Shown here piece by piece: positions 1 through 6,656 of a stretch of DNA of 9,386 nt. Source of the DNA: Candidatus Stahliibacteriota bacterium (lineage in GTDB: Bacteria > Hydrothermota > Tepidihabitantia > SM23-42). The notes under the pieces are model-generated. The model saw only the letters and a list, made by a program, of their open reading frames with translations. It had not been told where the DNA came from and ran no database searches. Within the stretch, counting starts at the first letter, position 1; each line of letters starts with the position of its first letter. Position numbers and translations under genes: made by a program. The stretch spans positions 1 through 9,386 of the forward strand of contig JAUWLY010000094.1 of assembly GCA_030613445.1 (NCBI GenBank), read 5' to 3'.

Positions 1-1
1 T

Positions 2-685
2 GCGCAATTACCCGCATCAAAGGTGCGCGGCTACAAACCCGGAAGGTTTTCCTTCAACGTACCTGGTGGCAGATGTGAACAATGTGAAGGCGACGGCTTG
101 CTGCGCATTGAAATGCACTTCTTGCCTGATGTTCACATCACGTGTGATGCCTGTCATGGTAAACGTTTTAATCAAGAAACTCTGGATATCAGATATAAAG
201 GGAAAAATATCAGCGATATACTGAATATGTCGATAAATGAAGCACGTGAGTTCTTTCAAAATATCCCGAGGATCAAAAGAAAACTCAAACTCCTGCACGA
301 TGTAGGTTTGGGATATATCAAACTTGGACAATCTGCAACGACCTTATCAGGTGGCGAAGCGCAGCGTATAAAATTGTCAAAAGAGTTGAGCAAAATCGCA
401 ACTGGCAAAACCCTATATCTCCTTGATGAACCTACAACCGGACTACATTTTGAAGATGTCAAGCTCCTTTTGCGCGTCTTGAACCGTTTAGTTGATAAGG
501 GCAATACTGTGATCGTTATTGAGCATAATTTAGAGGTCATTAAGTGCGCCGACTGGATTATTGACCTTGGGCCTGAGGGCGGTGATCATGGCGGTGAGAT
601 CGTGTGTCAAGGAACTCCTGAACTTATAGCTTCTGTAAAAAAATCATATACTGGCAAATTCCTGAAAAGAATGGTGCCCGAATAG
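2..685 (+). CDS. uvrA: UvrABC excinuclease subunit A, C-terminal part (5' truncated by window)
   Basis: This is the last 227 codons of UvrA, the ATPase that scans DNA for bulky lesions with UvrB and starts nucleotide excision repair in the cytoplasm. The reading frame is open from base 2, so the gene enters from outside the window; the GTG at 23 is an internal valine codon. Visible landmarks, in order: the RGYKPGRFSFN segment, a four-cysteine zinc module (CEQC near base 74 and CDAC ending near 154) around the typical GDG..RIEMHFLPDV stretch, the ABC signature LSGGEAQR (about 344-367), a Walker B/D-loop LLDEPTTGLH (about 419-448), and the H-loop region VIVIEHNLEVI. These belong to the second ATP-binding domain of UvrA. 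The C-terminus ends soon after the ILDLGPEGG-type motif, as is normal, so the 3' end is intact. No close downstream partner gene is present. Family identification is very secure. Confidence 0.97.
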   Translation, partial: AQLPASKVRGYKPGRFSFNVPGGRCEQCEGDGLLRIEMHFLPDVHITCDACHGKRFNQETLDIRYKGKNISDILNMSINEAREFFQNIPRIKRKLKLLHDVGLGYIKLGQSATTLSGGEAQRIKLSKELSKIATGKTLYLLDEPTTGLHFEDVKLLLRVLNRLVDKGNTVIVIEHNLEVIKCADWIIDLGPEGGDHGGEIVCQGTPELIASVKKSYTGKFLKRMVPE

Positions 686-724
686 AATGTTGGGCCAATA
701 GGTTGACCAAGAACTAGGAAATTT

Positions 725-805
725 GTAGGAGTAGAGCCTTTAGGCTCGTTAACGGGCGTACGTTTCGTCCCGAGCTCAACATCGAGGGAAACGTCCTACT
801 CCCTA
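725..805. repeat. REPIN-like structured intergenic element (two hairpins inside a closing stem)
   Basis: The outer arms GGAGTAG (728-734) and CTACTCC (796-802) are exact reverse complements, and the flanking TA bases extend the pairing with a one-base bulge. Inside are two hairpins: GAGCC-TTTA-GGCTC (734-747), and ACGTTTC (760-766) pairing with GAAACGT (788-794). The whole could fold as a three-way junction. A GTAGGAG-type head followed by a short GC-rich hairpin, mirrored at the other end, resembles bacterial REP/REPIN elements mobilised by RAYT transposases; that link is inference. It could instead be a structured 3' UTR or terminator of uvrA, or a small RNA. Confidence 0.55.
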
Positions 806-987
806 TTCTCGATCTGCCTGTCAAAATTCGAGTCCATTAAGCACGATTTTTGTGCACTAATCATGGATTCTATGCATTAGAACAGTTTTTACCTCCAAAT
901 TACATTGATTTCTCTGGCACATTTCTTGCATATTAAAGATTGTAATTGTGCTTTGTGCACATTTTATGATTTTTCAGAAAATGAGCC

Positions 988-999
988 GCGTGATCACGC
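988..999. promoter_or_regulatory. 12-bp perfect palindrome, possible operator
   Basis: GCGTGATCACGC is a perfect palindrome centred about 33 bases before the ATG at 1027, in the probable 5' UTR or promoter-proximal region of the barrel protein gene. Symmetric sites of this size can bind a dimeric regulator, but no regulator is encoded nearby and a single 12-mer could arise by chance. Low confidence as a functional site. Confidence 0.25.
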
Positions 1000-1016
1000 C
1001 GCTATATTGAAAAACT

Positions 1017-1023
1017 AGGAGGT
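1017..1023 (+). promoter_or_regulatory. Strong Shine-Dalgarno for the gene at 1027
   Basis: AGGAGGT lies so that its GGAGG core ends 4 nt before the ATG at 1027. The same arrangement (GGAGGTA then ATG) recurs before the lipoprotein genes at 5692 and 6947. This supports the 1027 start over the in-frame ATG codons at 1036 and 1087. Confidence 0.8.
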
Positions 1024-1026
1024 AAT

Positions 1027-1647
1027 ATGCAAAGCATGGGTCTAATCTTTATGGTTTGCCAGCTGACTTATCTGGGCAATTTTAACATGAGCGCCAATTA
1101 TATACGTATCAGGCCTAAAGAACGAGAAGATGAGACGCTGTTACATGGTAGAACTACGATCAGTCTTTTTGGCGGCCCGATCGTTAAATTTACTGAAATC
1201 AATGATGATTTCGCGGTTCTTGTCGGCGGTCGCGGCGGACTGATCATAAACCATGCGTTTAGCATTGGGGGTGGTGGCTATGGTCTGGTAAATAATATCA
1301 TGGTTGATAACATACCGCCCGGCCAAAACTATTTCCTGGAATTTGGTTATGGAGGACTGGTCTTGGAATACATATTGCGATCAAGAAAACTCCTTCATCT
1401 CAGTGTACACACGCTCATTGGTGGCGGTAGTCTCTGTTATCGCGATGACTGGTATGAACCCTGGGATGATGATGCCTTCTTTGTTGCTGAACCAGGTTTG
1501 GATTTGATGTTGAATGTAACAAAGTGTTTTCGGATCGGCATTGGTGGTTCTTACCGTTTTGTTGCTGGCGTCGGTTTAGATGGACTCACAAATGATGATG
1601 TGAGCGGCGCAACTGCTGGATTAACATTTAAATTCGGCAGGTTCTAA
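1027..1647 (+). CDS. Small outer-membrane beta-barrel-like protein of unknown function
   Basis: A 206-residue protein rich in alternating hydrophobic/polar strands and glycine runs (VGGRGG, SIGGGGYG, LIGGGS) and ending in FKFGRF. A C-terminal phenylalanine on the last amphipathic strand is the usual assembly signal of outer-membrane barrels. The mature part is predominantly beta, with motifs such as GGP.VKFT.IN..FA at about residues 50-65. I recognise this as a hypothetical envelope-protein type seen in uncultured and Bacteroidetes-like bacteria, but I cannot name the family. The start is set by the AGGAGGT ribosome site at 1017-1023. The N-terminus (MQSMGLIFMV...) is weakly hydrophobic with no basic residue, so it is a poor classical signal peptide; either it is atypical or the protein has lost part of its leader. 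The gene stands alone between two non-coding stretches. Barrel nature is inferred from composition, not from a known domain. Confidence 0.8.
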   Translation: MQSMGLIFMVCQLTYLGNFNMSANYIRIRPKEREDETLLHGRTTISLFGGPIVKFTEINDDFAVLVGGRGGLIINHAFSIGGGGYGLVNNIMVDNIPPGQNYFLEFGYGGLVLEYILRSRKLLHLSVHTLIGGGSLCYRDDWYEPWDDDAFFVAEPGLDLMLNVTKCFRIGIGGSYRFVAGVGLDGLTNDDVSGATAGLTFKFGRF

Positions 1648-1726
1648 CCAAAGCGGGTAGATTTTCCTCGTCAATACATAATACATTTTGTCCATCTCTG
1701 TCATCAGTCTTTTATCCTTCGAGTAA

Positions 1727-1752
1727 CCCCGCACTTTTGCAAAAGTGCGGGG
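1727..1752. repeat. Perfect 26-bp palindrome (terminator or dispersed palindromic repeat)
   Basis: CCCCGCACTTTTG (1727-1739) is followed directly by its exact reverse complement, CAAAAGTGCGGGG (1740-1752). As RNA this forms a hairpin of up to 11 bp with a tight loop. It lies 80 nt after the stop codon at 1647. The sequence after it (GCATCGAG) has no T run, so it is not a classical intrinsic terminator. It may end transcription in a Rho-assisted way, protect the 3' end, or be a copy of a dispersed palindromic repeat. Confidence 0.6.
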
Positions 1753-1797
1753 GCATCGAGAAGTTCCTTAAATAATCATAATGAATTTCAAAGATGT

Positions 1798-1820
1798 GGG
1801 TAAACCTTAGGTTTCTACCC
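1798..1820. promoter_or_regulatory. Inverted repeat abutting the -35 box of the nnr promoter
   Basis: GGGTA (1798-1802) pairs with TACCC (1816-1820), and AACC (1803-1806) pairs with GGTT (1810-1813), with a TTA loop and a TC bulge. The right arm ends at the base before the TTGACT -35 element at 1821. It could be an operator or upstream activator site, or part of an upstream terminator. The function is inference. Confidence 0.35.
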
Positions 1821-1848
1821 TTGACTTTCGACTCTTTTTTCATAGAAT
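1821..1848 (+). promoter_or_regulatory. Sigma70-type promoter for nnr, predicted leaderless start
   Basis: TTGACT (1821-1826) and TAGAAT (1843-1848) are separated by 16 bp. Each matches the housekeeping consensus (TTGACA, TATAAT) at five of six positions. The expected +1, about seven bases after the end of the -10, falls at or next to base 1855, the A of the nnr ATG. No ribosome-binding sequence fits between the -10 box and the ATG, consistent with a leaderless transcript. Confidence 0.7.
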
Positions 1849-1854
1849 TTAATT

Positions 1855-3423
1855 ATGCGTCTTGTTACCAACGAAGAGATGAAAAAAATAGACAAGTGGT
1901 CAATCAAGACCCTTGGTATACCTGGTTGTGTTTTAATGGAAAATGCTGGCCGCGGTTGTGTAAATGTCCTTGAAGAGTATTTTGACCTTGAAAATATTGC
2001 GGTATTAATCGTCTGCGGTAAGGGCAATAATGGTGGTGATGGTTTTGTCATTGCCCGACATTTGCAAAACCGAGGGTCGTTTGTCAAAATAATCCTTATT
2101 GGTCGTGGCAAAAGTCTGAAGGGCGACGCATTGCTAAATTATAAACTTGCCCGGCATGCAAAGATCGAAATCCACGAAACAGTTGAGATCCCAAGGATCA
2201 AGAGAATCTTGAGTTCATTCAACCCAGATATTATTGTTGACGCTATTTTTGGTACTGGATTTGAAGGACCGACAAAAGGGATGTATACTCGTTTGATCAA
2301 TATGATTAATAATACTGAAAAGTTTGTGCTCTCAGTTGATATCCCTTCAGGCATTCATGGTAATGACGGTCAATTTATCAAGACCTGCATTATTGCCGAC
2401 GCCACAGCAACGATGTGCTTGCCTAAACGCGGCAATTATTTGTACCCGGGTCGGGAATTGTGCGGTGATTTGTATATCGTTGATATCGGCGTACCGTACA
2501 GGTTGATCAATGACGGGTTTCCCCAAGTAATCGAATTTGATGACATATATCACTTGATGCCACCCCGACCGCCAGATGGCAATAAGGGAACTTTTGGTAA
2601 TGTCCTGATCATTGCCGGAGCCCGGGGTTTTTCAGGTGCCGCAGCAATGGCTGCGATATCTGCTTTAAAGGTCGGTGCTGGCCTGGTACGCCTGGCTGCA
2701 CCAAAAAGCATTCTAAACGCTTTGGCAACAAAGCATTTAGAAATCGTCAAGGTACCACTTGCTGAAACCAAGGACCAAACAATCAGCCCAGACGCTGTAA
2801 ATGATCTATTACCTCATCTTGAAAAAGCAGATGTTGTGGTCATTGGTCCGGGTATCACGACCAACTCAAAAACTGCGGAATTCCTGTTCAGATTCCTGCC
2901 TCAAGTCACTGTACCGCTTATTATTGATGCAGATGCTATAAATATCATTTCTAAGAATGTCAGATTCTTGAAAAAACTTAATGCACCATTTATCCTTACA
3001 CCCCATCCAGGAGAACTGTCCCGGCTTATCAAACTCAGCCCACAAGAAATAAACTCAAAACGCATTGACCTGGCGTCATTATTAGCCAAGAAGTTCTCTG
3101 CTGTCCTTGTTCTCAAAGGTGCACCCACAATCATTGCATCATCGAGTAAAGAAACCTATATAAATCCGACTGGTAATTCTGGTCTTGCTTCAGCTGGTTC
3201 AGGCGATGTATTGATCGGGATGATCAGTGGTTTTCTCGCCCAAAACCTTTCATTAACTGAAGCTTCAACCCTCGGTGTCTTCTTGCATGGTCTATGTGCT
3301 GACCTGGCAATGGAGAAAAACAATGAATATTCGTTGACCGCTGAAGATCTAATAGCTTATATCCCCGATTCTATCAACTACATAGTAAGGAGAGAATTTG
3401 TAGAAGATAAAAGTGATGATTAG
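1855..3423 (+). CDS. nnr: Bifunctional NAD(P)H-hydrate epimerase / ADP-dependent (S)-NAD(P)H-hydrate dehydratase
   Basis: This 522-residue cytoplasmic enzyme repairs NADH and NADPH damaged by hydration. The N-terminal domain (about 1-215, YjeF_N) epimerises R- and S-NAD(P)HX; the C-terminal domain (about 225-515, ribokinase-like) dehydrates the S form using ADP. Seen in the N-domain: the opening MRLVTNEEMKKID, GNNGGDG at 57-63, VDAIFGTGF at 128-136 and VDIPSGIHG at 161-169. Seen in the C-domain: GTFGNVLIIAG at 245-255, KVGAGLVRLA at 272-281, GPGI at 331-334, DADAINII at 358-365, TPHPGE at 382-387, and NSGLASAGSGDVL at 441-453 with the expected catalytic aspartate D451. Both halves look complete, and the length is typical of the fused form. 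The ATG at 1855 is fixed by the conserved N-terminus. There is no Shine-Dalgarno; the promoter at 1821-1848 predicts a leaderless mRNA. The 3' end overlaps the next gene, so this is probably the first gene of an operon with the propeller protein and tatC. Confidence 0.95.
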   Translation: MRLVTNEEMKKIDKWSIKTLGIPGCVLMENAGRGCVNVLEEYFDLENIAVLIVCGKGNNGGDGFVIARHLQNRGSFVKIILIGRGKSLKGDALLNYKLARHAKIEIHETVEIPRIKRILSSFNPDIIVDAIFGTGFEGPTKGMYTRLINMINNTEKFVLSVDIPSGIHGNDGQFIKTCIIADATATMCLPKRGNYLYPGRELCGDLYIVDIGVPYRLINDGFPQVIEFDDIYHLMPPRPPDGNKGTFGNVLIIAGARGFSGAAAMAAISALKVGAGLVRLAAPKSILNALATKHLEIVKVPLAETKDQTISPDAVNDLLPHLEKADVVVIGPGITTNSKTAEFLFRFLPQVTVPLIIDADAINIISKNVRFLKKLNAPFILTPHPGELSRLIKLSPQEINSKRIDLASLLAKKFSAVLVLKGAPTIIASSSKETYINPTGNSGLASAGSGDVLIGMISGFLAQNLSLTEASTLGVFLHGLCADLAMEKNNEYSLTAEDLIAYIPDSINYIVRREFVEDKSDD

Positions 3424-4867
3424 TCTACAACTTTGTATCATATTATTCGCCATAAACACTAGCCCGCAAAATATTTTCATTGACCGCTACACTCTTATGC
3501 CGCCCCTTGGCAACATAAAATCAATCTGCGCCACACCCTTGAATGTCTTTGCAATAAGCGATAATTATCTGCTGATATTTAACAAACCGAGCTTAAACCT
3601 GGAAACATCCATAGATTTCGACGGAGATATTGAGCTTGTAGTCTATGACCAGCAGTCCAATGACCTTTGGATCACCAGTTCTTCAAGCGTAATCAGATTC
3701 ACCATCGCCACATATAGTATACGGGGATACCCGATCACCGACGACATAGAGCGCCTCGGCATTGGTCTTAACTATGTCTATCTGGATGGTTCAAAAAACT
3801 ATTCATTGAACAAGCGAACTGGCAAGCTAAAATACATAACATCATTTCCTGGTAATCTAACCTGGTCCAAAAGGACTACGGATGAAGATATCAAAGCCTA
3901 TAGTTTTCTCACACCCTACTATTATTTTGATGATCTCAACGAGACCCAAGCACCATTTACTAAATTTTACATAAGTGCTATCTTTGACGACGGCATAGAC
4001 CTCTACGTGGGCACGAATGGCTATGGACTGTTAAGATACAACAAGGTCTCCTGGTTAAGGGACCGTATTGTTTACGGACCGTTAGATAAACAAATAAAGA
4101 AAGCAAAAAAAGTCGGCGATAAAATAGCCTTCATCTCAAACCTCGGTATATCATACCTCGAAGACACTGATAAAGCCTGGCAGTACCAGCGCTTCACCCA
4201 TCAAATCGCAGATGTTCTATTCCAAGAACATAATTTCATTGTCTCCTTTGAAAACCTGATTTCCCGAACTGATGGAGGAGTACTTATCACCATCAGTAAT
4301 ATGGATAACAATATCCTCTGTCTTAGCAGCGATGACACACTAGTGTATATCGGTACATCATCTGGGTTATATAAAATGTATCAGGGTATGTCTAAAGTGA
4401 TGCCTTTTGGGCCCTTTAAATTCGCCGTGCATTCGGTTTATCCAATGAACAATGAAATATTTGTCGGTAGTGAGACTGGCTTTTTCAAGTATGATAAAGC
4501 AAATAATGAATGGACAAAAGAACTGGGGTTTGGTGTAAAGCATATCGTAGAATTGAATAAAACACTATACCTACTTGCCACGAACAACCAAATAATACAA
4601 TACAAGAAGATGAAGCAAAACCTAGACCCTGATACTACCTGGGTTCTCTTGCCATATTTTAATATCTACGATATCGCATCAGATAAGGAGGTCATCTACT
4701 GTGCCTCCTATGCTGGCATCTACTATTTTGAACCGGAAACTGACGCATATCGAGTGGTCTATAACCTGCCGCGCATTAAGTTTGATCACATCTTCGTACT
4801 TAATAACAACATCATCGCCGTATCCTCCAAAAATATCTATTCTCTGCCGATAAAGTATCGGGATTAA
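3416..4867 (+). CDS. Secreted beta-propeller-like protein of unknown function
   Basis: A protein of about 483 residues that I do not recognise as a named family. It opens with a short hydrophobic segment (ISLQLCIILFAINTSP) that looks like a signal peptide but lacks basic residues in the n-region. The rest is built from repeating beta units of the form [strand]-xLYVGTNxGLxxYN: about residues 196-210, 310-322, 348-361 and 427-446, counted from the GTG at 3413. A weaker one, DLWITSSSSVIRF, lies near 84-96. Such repeats are typical of beta-propeller domains like the Reg_prop or WD/YVTN types, suggesting a periplasmic or surface sensor or binding protein; no catalytic motif is visible. The start is ATG at 3416, overlapping the nnr stop (3421-3423) by 8 bases; GTG at 3413 is the alternative. 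There is no good Shine-Dalgarno close by (AAGGAG at 3387-3392 is too far), so translation is probably coupled to nnr. Confidence 0.85.
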   Translation: MISLQLCIILFAINTSPQNIFIDRYTLMPPLGNIKSICATPLNVFAISDNYLLIFNKPSLNLETSIDFDGDIELVVYDQQSNDLWITSSSSVIRFTIATYSIRGYPITDDIERLGIGLNYVYLDGSKNYSLNKRTGKLKYITSFPGNLTWSKRTTDEDIKAYSFLTPYYYFDDLNETQAPFTKFYISAIFDDGIDLYVGTNGYGLLRYNKVSWLRDRIVYGPLDKQIKKAKKVGDKIAFISNLGISYLEDTDKAWQYQRFTHQIADVLFQEHNFIVSFENLISRTDGGVLITISNMDNNILCLSSDDTLVYIGTSSGLYKMYQGMSKVMPFGPFKFAVHSVYPMNNEIFVGSETGFFKYDKANNEWTKELGFGVKHIVELNKTLYLLATNNQIIQYKKMKQNLDPDTTWVLLPYFNIYDIASDKEVIYCASYAGIYYFEPETDAYRVVYNLPRIKFDHIFVLNNNIIAVSSKNIYSLPIKYRD

Positions 4868-4870
4868 CAC

Positions 4871-4899
4871 TGATTACATTTTTCAAAAGATGGTAATCA
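4871..4899. promoter_or_regulatory. Inverted repeat in the tatC leader
   Basis: TGATTAC (4871-4877) and GTAATCA (4893-4899) are exact reverse complements around a 15-nt AT-rich loop, in the 41-nt gap before tatC. The gap has no Shine-Dalgarno near the ATG. The hairpin could bring an upstream site closer to the start, act as a weak attenuator, or serve as an operator; all are inference. Confidence 0.35.
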
Positions 4900-4908
4900 A
4901 TTACTATT

Positions 4909-5628
4909 ATGTCTGAGAATAAAATAAGTTTTATTGATCATCTCGAAGAATTAAGGAAAAGAATAATATATTCGATAATCTGCATCGGCGCATTTTCAAT
5001 AATCGGCTTTTTCTTTGCAAAAAATCTACTGAATATAATCATTAGCCAAGCACAACTTGAGTCGGCTTACTTCTTTACGCCGCTCGAGGCTTTTACCACA
5101 CATATCAAAATAGCGATCTTCATCGGCATATTCGTATCTTTTCCATTTATCCTGTATCAAAGCTGGGCCTTTATTGGACCAGGTTTAACTAGGACTGAAA
5201 AGAAAATTTCCTTTTCCTATATGTTTTTCGGTCTTCTGTTATTTCTCACAGGAAATCTATTTGGTTATTTCATACTCATACCACTGGGCCTCAAGTTCCT
5301 CTTAGGTTTTGGCACTGAGTATCTCCAACCACTCATGAATATTAGTAAGTACATTGGTTTCATATTCTGGTGTCTTTTGGGGTCAGGCATACTTTTTCAG
5401 TTACCGCTCATGCTTTTTTTCTTAATTAAACTAGGGGTAGTTAACGTAGAAACAGTTAGAAAACACCGGCCTGAAGCGATCGTCATAATCCTCATATTAT
5501 GTGCTATCATAACACCTACTGGTGATTTCTTCACCCTTTTGCTTATCACGGTTCCCTTACTTATATTATTTGAATTGAGTGTGTTTATTGCTGGAATCAC
5601 TCAAAAAAGGTCGAGAAAACAAGCATAA
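4909..5628 (+). CDS. tatC: Sec-independent (twin-arginine) protein translocase subunit TatC
   Basis: TatC is the six-helix inner-membrane receptor that recognises twin-arginine signal peptides and, with TatA/TatB, exports folded proteins. This 239-residue protein shows the cytoplasmic N-terminal FIDHLEELRKR (8-18), the periplasmic TPLEAF with E60, the first cytoplasmic loop IGPGLTRTEK with E97, ILFQLPLM at 161-168 (Q164 where many homologues have E or Q), the RKHRPEA loop at 174-180 and the ITPTGDFFTLLL segment near 201-212 followed by FE. Hydrophobic segments lie at roughly 20-37, 66-86, 102-128, 147-172, 188-202 and 207-227, matching six helices. The length and C-terminal basic tail (KRSRKQA) are normal. 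The start at 4909 is supported by homology, not by a ribosome site, since none is visible. No tatA or tatB is in the window, so they must be elsewhere. It probably shares the nnr promoter, 41 nt after the propeller gene. Confidence 0.96.
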   Translation: MSENKISFIDHLEELRKRIIYSIICIGAFSIIGFFFAKNLLNIIISQAQLESAYFFTPLEAFTTHIKIAIFIGIFVSFPFILYQSWAFIGPGLTRTEKKISFSYMFFGLLLFLTGNLFGYFILIPLGLKFLLGFGTEYLQPLMNISKYIGFIFWCLLGSGILFQLPLMLFFLIKLGVVNVETVRKHRPEAIVIILILCAIITPTGDFFTLLLITVPLLILFELSVFIAGITQKRSRKQA

Positions 5629-5642
5629 TCTGCTTTTCTCGA
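5611..5642 (+). terminator. Hairpin terminator overlapping the tatC stop codon
   Basis: TCGAGAAAA (5611-5619) pairs with TTTTCTCGA (5634-5642), and GCA (5623-5625) with TGC (5631-5633), leaving a three-base bulge and loop TAATC. The tatC stop TAA (5626-5628) is in the loop. The A-rich left arm and T-rich right arm give a bidirectional terminator shape, but no T tract follows on the + strand. It probably closes the nnr-propeller-tatC unit. Confidence 0.55.
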
Positions 5643-5681
5643 TTAAACCATGGGCCGCGATCTAACGTCTTATTAACTGAT

Positions 5682-5688
5682 AGGAGGT
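5682..5688 (+). promoter_or_regulatory. Strong Shine-Dalgarno for the lipoprotein gene at 5692
   Basis: AGGAGGT with its GGAGG core ending 4 nt before the ATG at 5692. It has the same form and spacing as the site at 1017-1023 and fixes this start. Confidence 0.8.
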
Positions 5689-5691
5689 AAG

Positions 5692-6609
5692 ATGAGATAC
5701 GCGAAAATTCTAATACTTTTGCCACTGATTGCAGTATTTGTAGTCGGTTGTGCTAAAGAGAGTGACGAAGATGCAATTCAAGGTCTGCTTGAATCTTCAT
5801 GGTTTGTCGGCGACGGTGCGATCCGTAGTGCTGATGACAGTACCAATGTACCTGGGAGTCAGGGTGGACCCGGATTTCTCGCTGACACGATCGGTTATGT
5901 CCGTTGGGTAAGATGGATTGAGCGCCCAGTCGAGCGCGAATTCTACATAGTCGTAAATGGTGACAGTGCTGACGTAACGATTACCGCACATTTCCATGGC
6001 GAGCCGTTTGGCTATGGCATTTTCGTAAATAATGACCCCCTTGGTCCGATATACCAGCGCGCCATCTCAGATAGTGTTATCCGCAAGGTCAAACTTTACC
6101 GAGACGATAATAGCCGCTGGCGCCTGGCAAGCCTCACGGTAGCTGATATCTACACAATTGGGACAGATAATCCTGTGACGATCACTGAACTCAGGACATG
6201 GGTCGAGAGCAGAAATTATGAATGGATCTGTAACAGTCCGGACACTTATTTTGAAAAAGATGAATTACCGATATTTTATCCTTCTGATACTGTGGAGGTT
6301 ACTGTAACATGCAGTGCCCAGGATGATTCAACATGGGCTTTCCTGCACCATGGAACCGGACACCGACCAGGTCGCGGCAGACATATCCGTGAGCCGTTTT
6401 TTCGTGATGATATAACGACCTTTAGTAGAACCTGGATAATCGCTGAAGATTCTATTATTCACACACCCGCGGTGCGACACAGTGCAACCGATATCCTGGG
6501 CTGGCAAACCTTGTTTGGCGATTCAACTGCAACATACTATGCCAGGGCATGGTGCTTGCCCTATATTGTCATGGAACCGGGTGAGCAAATGCCCGACGAC
6601 GAAGAATAA
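5692..6609 (+). CDS. Lipoprotein of unknown function
   Basis: A 305-residue protein whose N-terminus MRYAKILILLPLIAVFVVGC is a clear lipoprotein signal: basic n-region, hydrophobic core, lipobox VVGC with C20 as the lipidated cysteine. The mature protein starts AKESDEDAIQGLLESSWF and is rich in tryptophan, aspartate and beta-type sequence. It has three further cysteines (C180, C207, C288) that could form a disulfide in the periplasm, a His/Arg-rich stretch HHGTGHRPGRGRHIREP (219-235), and an acidic tail. I do not recognise the family and see no enzymatic motif. It has its own Shine-Dalgarno and lies between the tatC terminator and a strong terminator at 6624, so it looks like a single-gene transcription unit, although no convincing promoter is visible in the 49 bases between. 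Lipoprotein export is secure; the role is unknown. Confidence 0.88.
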   Translation: MRYAKILILLPLIAVFVVGCAKESDEDAIQGLLESSWFVGDGAIRSADDSTNVPGSQGGPGFLADTIGYVRWVRWIERPVEREFYIVVNGDSADVTITAHFHGEPFGYGIFVNNDPLGPIYQRAISDSVIRKVKLYRDDNSRWRLASLTVADIYTIGTDNPVTITELRTWVESRNYEWICNSPDTYFEKDELPIFYPSDTVEVTVTCSAQDDSTWAFLHHGTGHRPGRGRHIREPFFRDDITTFSRTWIIAEDSIIHTPAVRHSATDILGWQTLFGDSTATYYARAWCLPYIVMEPGEQMPDDEE

Positions 6610-6623
6610 CAACGAAAAATTAT

Positions 6624-6648
6624 TAGAGGGGGCGCAATGCCCCCTCTA
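6624..6648 (+). terminator. Strong GC-rich terminator hairpin after the lipoprotein gene
   Basis: TAGAGGGGGC (6624-6633) and GCCCCCTCTA (6639-6648) form a perfect 10-bp stem with a GCAAT loop, 14 nt after the stop codon. An A-rich run precedes it. No T tract follows, so termination may be bidirectional or Rho-assisted, but the stem is the strongest simple hairpin in the window and is well placed as a transcription end. Confidence 0.7.
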
Positions 6649-6656
6649 TATCCATA

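Larger units (their letters stand above)
686..1026. other. Non-coding stretch between uvrA and the barrel protein gene
   Basis: I see no credible coding region in these 341 bases. The stretch holds the structured element at 725-805, a small inverted repeat around 841-855 (GCAC/GTGC arms, with GTGCAC recurring at 955-960), AT-rich sequence at about 880-975 that could hold a promoter, a 12-bp palindrome at 988-999, and the Shine-Dalgarno of the next gene. A TATGAT at 965-970 could be a -10 box, but no -35 at proper spacing is convincing, so I do not call a promoter. Confidence 0.6.

Noticed and set aside
17..540. Long open frames on the minus strand across uvrA.
   Set aside because: They are shadows of the uvrA coding frame, with no ribosome site and no recognisable protein features.
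926..970. Promoter for the barrel protein gene built from TTGCAT or TTGTAA and TATGAT.
   Set aside because: Spacings are wrong or marginal (19 bp at best with a poor -35), so it cannot be told from AT-rich background.
806..5642. The 8-mer TTCTCGAT appears at 806-813 and 5635-5642 and, as its reverse complement, at 1755-1762.
   Set aside because: Too short and unflanked by further similarity; a few copies of one 8-mer can arise by chance, and two of the sites are explained by hairpins.
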